The translations under genes and the position numbers were made by a program. DNA of 9,250 bases from Verrucomicrobia bacterium UBA673 (GTDB lineage Bacteria; Verrucomicrobiota; Verrucomicrobiia; Limisphaerales; UBA1096): NCBI GenBank assembly GCA_002299785.1, contig DBNL01000066.1, positions 1 through 9,250 on the forward strand, given 5' to 3'. Below the pieces are notes generated by a model. That model made no database searches. It worked only from the letters and a program-made list of their open reading frames with translations, and was not told the origin of the DNA. Below, in pieces: positions 5,649-9,250 of this stretch (position 1 is its first letter; each line of letters opens with the position of its first letter).

Positions 5649-6965
5649 ATGCGTTGGGGTTGTCATTTGGGTTTTGTGCTGCTGCTGACTGGGTGTGCCA
5701 GTTACGAGAGCCAGACCGGGTCGTTTCGCGGGGCGTGGAACAGTGGCAGTACCGGCCAAGCCGCGCAGATCGCCAGCCGGGAAGCCGGAAAACGTAGCGA
5801 CTCGCGGGATTCAGTGGTGTGGTTTCTCGAGCAAGGCGCTGCGCTCCGGGCCGCCGGCCAGTTCGCGGCCAGCAACCACGCATTCGAGCAGGCGGAAAAA
5901 CGGATTGCGTTTTACGACCGGCAGGCCAAGTTGCGGCTATCGAGGGAGGCCACCGGACTGCTGACCAACCTGGCTGCATTGCCGTACGAGGGGCGCGGCT
6001 ACGATCGAGTGATGCTAAACACTTACCAAGCGCTGAATTATTTGCAGCTTGGTCAAACAGAGACCGCGCTTGTCGAGCTGCGCCAGGCGCACGCCGAGCA
6101 GGATGCCGAAGTCGTCCGCAACGCCCGCCGCATCGTCGCCGCCCGCAAGTCCGCCGGGGAATTCGAGCAGGCCATCCGCGGCGCGAAGCTTGACGAGCTT
6201 AAGCCGGACATCGCGCTGGACTACGGTGCGTTCGTCAACCCTTTCACCGATTTTTTGCACGCGCTCTGCCTGTGGAGCCTTGCCGGCGACGACCGGGAGA
6301 ATGCGCTCGTCTCGCTTCGGCGGATTCACTCGACGCTGGGCGGGCCGGGGTTTCTCGCTGACGAGATCGGGATGGTTGACCGCATTCTCGGCGGCGCGAA
6401 GCATCCCGAACTGACGTACGTCATCTTCGAGACTGGCGTGGCGCCGATCCGCCGCGAGGTCCGGCTCGACGTGCCGTTGTACGACAAAAACGTGCCGTAC
6501 GTCGCGGCGGCGTTCCCCCGGCTAAAGCGTAGAGGTCGCTCCACTAACGCTCACGTTGCCATCGGCGGGACCAAGCGCGAAGCCACGCTGATCTGCGACA
6601 TGGACGTCGTGGTCGCCCGCGACTTTCGCACCGGGCTGCCGGCGGTGATTTTCCGCACGCTGGCCGCCTCCGCCGCCAAGGCTGCCGTGGCAAAAAAAGC
6701 CCGGGAGGAAGCCGGCGATCTCGGGGTCATCGCTGGTTTTTTGTACCAAGCCGCTGGCGCGCAGGCCGATCTCCGCACGTGGACAACGCTACCAAAGGAG
6801 TTCCATGTTTGCCGTGTCGAGACGCCGGGCGACCGCAAGCTGGCGATGCTCGTTGGCCCTCAAAAAAGCGAGGTCAAAGTGAATACCGGCCGAGTGAACG
6901 TGGTCTATGTCAAGAGCTTCGCGCCGGGAGCGCCCTTGAAGATTCAGCAATTTCGGCTAAAATAA
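5649..6965 (+). CDS. COG3014-family lipoprotein, partner of LpoB, 438 aa
   Basis: A predicted lipoprotein of unknown biochemical role that I recognise as COG3014-like. From the ATG at 5649 it has a short signal, HLGFVLLLTGC, with a lipobox LTGC and lipidated Cys16. A helical, TPR-like half follows: WFLEQGAALRAAGQFAASNH (58-77), then YDRVMLNTYQALNYLQLGQT (118-137) and ALVELRQAH (140-148). Family landmarks next are YGAFVNPFTDFLHALCLW (192-209) and, near the C-terminus, ADLRTWTTLPKEFHVCRV (373-390). The frame is open back to 5385, but that stretch is antisense to the Hsp70 gene and would bury the lipobox. No strong Shine-Dalgarno precedes 5649. The 100-base gap to the divergent Hsp70 gene holds the best palindrome. 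The lpoB-like gene follows after 9 bases; in Vibrio and related bacteria COG3014 genes also sit beside lpoB, so a shared envelope role is likely (inference). Confidence 0.85.
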   Translation: MRWGCHLGFVLLLTGCASYESQTGSFRGAWNSGSTGQAAQIASREAGKRSDSRDSVVWFLEQGAALRAAGQFAASNHAFEQAEKRIAFYDRQAKLRLSREATGLLTNLAALPYEGRGYDRVMLNTYQALNYLQLGQTETALVELRQAHAEQDAEVVRNARRIVAARKSAGEFEQAIRGAKLDELKPDIALDYGAFVNPFTDFLHALCLWSLAGDDRENALVSLRRIHSTLGGPGFLADEIGMVDRILGGAKHPELTYVIFETGVAPIRREVRLDVPLYDKNVPYVAAAFPRLKRRGRSTNAHVAIGGTKREATLICDMDVVVARDFRTGLPAVIFRTLAASAAKAAVAKKAREEAGDLGVIAGFLYQAAGAQADLRTWTTLPKEFHVCRVETPGDRKLAMLVGPQKSEVKVNTGRVNVVYVKSFAPGAPLKIQQFRLK

Positions 6966-6974
6966 ACCTCAGAC

Positions 6975-7598
6975 ATGAAACCGTTTGTCAAACTCATCAC
7001 CGCCGCCGTACTGCCAGCGCTCGCGCTGGGCTGTGCCACTGCCAAGTACGTCGATCACAATGGACGCGACAGCATCGTCAACGTGGGCCAAATCAACACG
7101 CAGGACTGGATTCGCGTGGCCGACGAACTGACACAGTCGTTGCTGCTCTCCGGCGCGATTCAGTCAGTCGCCGGCAAGCCCAAGGTGATGATGATCGGCC
7201 GCATCAAAAACAACACTAAGCAGCACATCGACACCGACAGTTTGATGAAAAAAATACGCGTGACACTGAACAAGGGAGGCCGCGTGCTAACAACCACGGC
7301 CATCGGCCTCGACGGCCCTGAGGACGAGTCTTCCAAGGCGGTGCGTGAGTTGCGAGCCGACGACGAATTCAACCAAGCGACCATCCCCGGCAAGGGCAAC
7401 CTCGTCTCGCCAGACTACAGCCTGTCCGGCAAGATCATCCAAAACGACGCACGCGCCAGGCGTCGTTTGCTACCAACAATCCGGCAGTCCGAGTTTGCCT
7501 TTCAACTTTCGCTGACCGACCTCAAAACTGGCCTGGCCGTCTGGGAGGAGGAAAAGCTCATCGTCAAGCAGGGTTCCCGCGCCGCCATCGGCTGGTAG
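6975..7598 (+). CDS. lpoB: LpoB-type lipoprotein, putative penicillin-binding protein activator
   Basis: An LpoB/COG3417-family lipoprotein. In E. coli, outer-membrane LpoB reaches through the periplasm and activates the peptidoglycan synthase PBP1B. The signal peptide is MKPFVKLITAAVLPALALGC, with lipobox LALGC and lipidated Cys20. The globular domain starts near residue 40: INTQDWIRVADELTQSLL (40-57), then KPKVMMIGRIKNNTKQHID (68-86) and LMKKIRVTLNKGGRVLTT (90-107), SPDYSLSGKI (145-154) and the last strands FAFQLSLTDLKTGLAVWEEE (174-193). Total length (207 aa) is near E. coli LpoB (213), but the long Pro-rich linker after the Cys is missing, leaving about 20 residues. The UB2H docking domain of PBP1B is known mainly from gammaproteobacteria, so the partner here is uncertain. 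The gene follows the COG3014 gene by 9 bases, which supports the assignment. Confidence 0.85.
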   Translation: MKPFVKLITAAVLPALALGCATAKYVDHNGRDSIVNVGQINTQDWIRVADELTQSLLLSGAIQSVAGKPKVMMIGRIKNNTKQHIDTDSLMKKIRVTLNKGGRVLTTTAIGLDGPEDESSKAVRELRADDEFNQATIPGKGNLVSPDYSLSGKIIQNDARARRRLLPTIRQSEFAFQLSLTDLKTGLAVWEEEKLIVKQGSRAAIGW

Positions 7599-7603
7599 GC
7601 CAG

Positions 7604-7619
7604 GCGTTTGGCCAAGCGC
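7604..7619. repeat. Near-palindrome GCGTTTGGCCAAGCGC downstream of the lpoB-like gene
   Basis: A 16-base palindrome with one mismatched pair (T7607 with G7616), starting 6 bases after the lpoB-like stop, within the 80-base gap before the zinc-ribbon gene. It shares the TTGGCCAAGC core with the other copies. It is followed by AAAAAA, not T, so it does not look like a terminator for the upstream plus-strand gene. The rest of the gap shows only the GAGG ribosome-binding site at 7668-7671. Confidence 0.6.
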
Positions 7620-7678
7620 AAAAAACTTTCCGAAACCCCAGCTCGCGGTGATACTCCGCGTGCCTTCGAGGCATCATT

Positions 7679-8254
7679 ATGGATTGGCATTTCCGTTCAC
7701 GCTCACACCACTGCGACGACTGCGAAGCGGCGTTCGAGGACAAACAACCGTACCACACGATTCTCTTTCGCGGCATGGAGAGCCTCGAGCGGCGAGATAT
7801 CTGTCCTGGTTGCTGGGAGCAAAAACACAAGACTGAGCCCGGGGCGATGGGCGGCTATATCTCCCATTGGCAGGGCGTATACGAGGTGCCGCCTCCACCT
7901 CCGCCCGAGGCCATTCAAAAGGACAACGCCGAGACGCTGCTCAAAAAGCTGATCGAGCTAAACGACCCCGGGCACACGGAGGCTTGTTTCATTCTCGCCG
8001 TGATGCTCGAGCGCAAGCGCGTCATCAAAAACAAGGATCAGGTTCGCAACGAGGAAGGCGGCCGCATGTTGATCTACGAGCATACAAAGTCTGGCGACGT
8101 TTTCACCATCCTTGATCCCGCGCTGAAACTGGCCGCGCTTGGCGACGTACAGGCCAAAGTCGCCGAGTTGCTCGAGTTCGGTCTCAACCCACCCGCAGCT
8201 GACGAAACCACCGAGGACCCCGAACCGGTCGCCGCAGCCGTGGACAAATCGTGA
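7679..8254 (+). CDS. Zinc-ribbon-like protein of unknown function, 191 aa
   Basis: Function unknown. The N-terminus has two CxxC pairs, HCDDC (Cys12, Cys15) and CPGC (Cys42, Cys45), spaced as in a treble-clef or zinc-ribbon fold (inference). A run of six prolines (71-76) separates this head from a mostly helical second half: ETLLKKLIELN (85-95) and EACFILAVMLERKRVIKNKD (101-120), then IYEHTKSGDVFTILDPAL (132-149). The tail is acidic and Ala/Pro-rich. No signal peptide or membrane segment is seen, so it is probably cytosolic. Start ATG at 7679 with GAGG at 7668-7671, the clearest Shine-Dalgarno in the window. It sits 80 bases after the lpoB-like gene and ends 9 bases before rnc, so co-transcription with rnc is likely. 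That position would allow a role in RNA or ribosome metabolism, but nothing in the sequence proves it. Confidence 0.82.
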   Translation: MDWHFRSRSHHCDDCEAAFEDKQPYHTILFRGMESLERRDICPGCWEQKHKTEPGAMGGYISHWQGVYEVPPPPPPEAIQKDNAETLLKKLIELNDPGHTEACFILAVMLERKRVIKNKDQVRNEEGGRMLIYEHTKSGDVFTILDPALKLAALGDVQAKVAELLEFGLNPPAADETTEDPEPVAAAVDKS

Positions 8255-8263
8255 ACCCAAAGC

Positions 8264-8953
8264 GTGGCTGACTTGCAGGCAATACAGCAGACTCTCGGTC
8301 ACGAGTTTCGTGATGTGAGCCTGTTGCAGCTTGCCATCACGCATCCCTCGGCGTCCGGCAACCAATCGAAGCCATCTGATGACAACCAACGGATGGAATT
8401 TCTCGGCGACGCTATTTTGCAAGCGGTGATCTCCGAGGCGCTTTACCGGCTTCATCCTGAAAAAGACGAAGGCCACCTGACCAAGGCTCGCGCCGGATTG
8501 GTTAACGGCACTTCGCTGGCGGCCAAGGCCGATGCGCTTAGCCTCGGGCAGTACCTCGTCCTGGGCCGGGGCCAACAATCCGACTTTGCTAGGGGAAAGG
8601 ACTCCGCGCTGGAGGATGTCTTTGAAGCACTGGTAGCCGCGCTCTATCTAGACGGCGGGCTGGACGCTGCGAGTGGCTTTGTCCGGCGGGTTTTTGAGGA
8701 TGAACTCGCCAACCCCAACAGCATCGCCGTAATCGAAAATCCCAAGGGCGAATTGCAGGAATATTTCCAGGGTATCACAGGCGTATCGCCGACATATGAG
8801 CTGCTCAGCACTTCCGGCCCGGCTCACGCCCGGGAGTTCGAGGTCACCGTCCTTCAAGCAGGAAAAGAACTGGGCCGCGGCACCGGCGGGAGCAAAAAGG
8901 AAGCCGAGTCACAGGCCGCCTCGGCCGCCTTGCTAAAGCTGGCGCAGAAGTAG
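8264..8953 (+). CDS. rnc: Ribonuclease III
   Basis: RNase III cuts double-stranded RNA and matures the rRNA precursor, some mRNAs and antisense duplexes. The catalytic domain (about 1-150) contains the signature QRMEFLGDA (42-50) with Glu45 and Asp49, and ALEDVFEALVAALYLDGG (115-132) with Asp118 and Glu121, matching E. coli E41, D45, D114 and E117. Gln42 replaces E. coli Glu38, a common variant. A double-stranded RNA-binding domain occupies about 159-227, with NPKGELQEYFQ (159-169) and the basic GGSKKEAESQAASAALLKL (208-226). The length of 229 aa is normal. The start is a GTG at 8264, 9 bases after the upstream stop; a convincing Shine-Dalgarno is lacking. The gene ends 6 bases from the convergent nadC stop. 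era and acpP, frequent neighbours elsewhere, are absent. Confidence 0.97.
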   Translation: MADLQAIQQTLGHEFRDVSLLQLAITHPSASGNQSKPSDDNQRMEFLGDAILQAVISEALYRLHPEKDEGHLTKARAGLVNGTSLAAKADALSLGQYLVLGRGQQSDFARGKDSALEDVFEALVAALYLDGGLDAASGFVRRVFEDELANPNSIAVIENPKGELQEYFQGITGVSPTYELLSTSGPAHAREFEVTVLQAGKELGRGTGGSKKEAESQAASAALLKLAQK

Positions 8954-8959
8954 CCGCTG

Positions 8960-9250
8960 TCAGGCGATCTGGTCGAAGTCGAGCGCAATATCGACCGACG
9001 GCGCGGAGTGAGTCAGCGCGCCGACCGAAATAAAGTTCACTCCCGTCTCGGCGATTTCGCGGACCGTCTCCAGCGTCACGCCGCCGCTGGCCTCGGTCTC
9101 GGAACGACCATCAATCAGCTCGATGGCTTCCCGGATTTGGAAGCAGCTCATGTTGTCAAGCAGGACGATATCCGCGCCGGCTTCCGCCGCCGCCTGGACC
9201 TGCTCGAGCGTGTCAGCCTCGACCTCAATTTTCAATTTGGGGGACGCCTC
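8960..9250 (-). CDS. nadC: Nicotinate-nucleotide pyrophosphorylase, C-terminal part
   Basis: NadC converts quinolinate and phosphoribosyl pyrophosphate to nicotinate mononucleotide, CO2 and pyrophosphate, the entry of de novo NAD synthesis into the pyridine nucleotide pool. Only the last 96 or so codons are in the window; the frame runs off the right edge as EASPKLKIEVEADTLEQ. The KIEVE strand (phosphoribosyl/quinolinate site), GADIVLLDNMS, ASGGV and TGVNFISVGALTHSAPSVDI all match the phosphoribosyltransferase barrel of the family. The stop is TGA at 8962-8960. The apparent first methionine of the shorter open frame is really a TTG codon inside the conserved KLKIEVE stretch, so it is not a start. 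The gene is convergent with rnc, with six bases between the stops. Confidence 0.95.
   Translation of the reverse strand, partial: EASPKLKIEVEADTLEQVQAAAEAGADIVLLDNMSCFQIREAIELIDGRSETEASGGVTLETVREIAETGVNFISVGALTHSAPSVDIALDFDQIA

Noticed and set aside
7604..7626. Intrinsic terminator after the lpoB-like gene
   Set aside because: The palindrome has no proper loop and is followed by A, not T, on the coding strand.
1..9250. A defence island, CRISPR array, mobile element or biosynthetic cluster
   Set aside because: No direct-repeat array, transposase, integrase, nuclease-helicase set or synthase gene was seen; RNase III is a housekeeping gene here.

Overview
The window is an ordinary-looking piece of bacterial chromosome with roughly 60% G+C, dense genes and short spacers. 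No RNA genes, CRISPR array, transposase, integrase or phage gene is visible. A DUF1080 (3-keto-disaccharide hydrolase) exported protein, an atypical Nramp-like transporter, frequent GTG/TTG starts and scarce Shine-Dalgarno sequences fit the Planctomycetota/Verrucomicrobiota group. I lean to Verrucomicrobiota from the overall look of the proteins; this is inference. No stretch of more than 300 bases lacks a gene.

Left part (1-2775, all minus strand): a likely operon runs right to left. It holds an exported DUF1080 protein, an Nramp-fold membrane transporter lacking the usual metal-site motifs, a conserved protein of unknown function overlapping the transporter gene by 17 bases, and the possible first codons of a further gene cut by the window edge. 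The 221-base gap at 2776-2996 separates this group from infC, which runs the other way, and carries a plausible infC promoter.

Middle (2997-5548): infC (translation initiation factor IF-3, TTG start, C-terminal extension) is not followed by rpmI and rplT. It converges on an HscA/DnaK-type Hsp70 gene, and the two stop codons overlap.

Right part (5649-8953, plus strand): four co-directional genes encode a COG3014-type lipoprotein, an LpoB-type lipoprotein, a zinc-ribbon-like protein of unknown function and RNase III (rnc). The two lipoproteins form a recurring pair linked to control of peptidoglycan synthesis. rnc converges with the 3' part of nadC (NAD biosynthesis), which leaves the window at the right edge.

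The most unusual signal is not a gene. The 8-base palindrome TTGGCCAA occurs six times, three times as the exact 12-mer GCTTGGCCAAGC and once as a near copy. Three of the sites sit in short intergenic gaps. This resembles a highly iterated palindrome, comparable in concept to cyanobacterial HIP1. No multi-gene system that I could call new is evident; the other points of interest are single-protein oddities.
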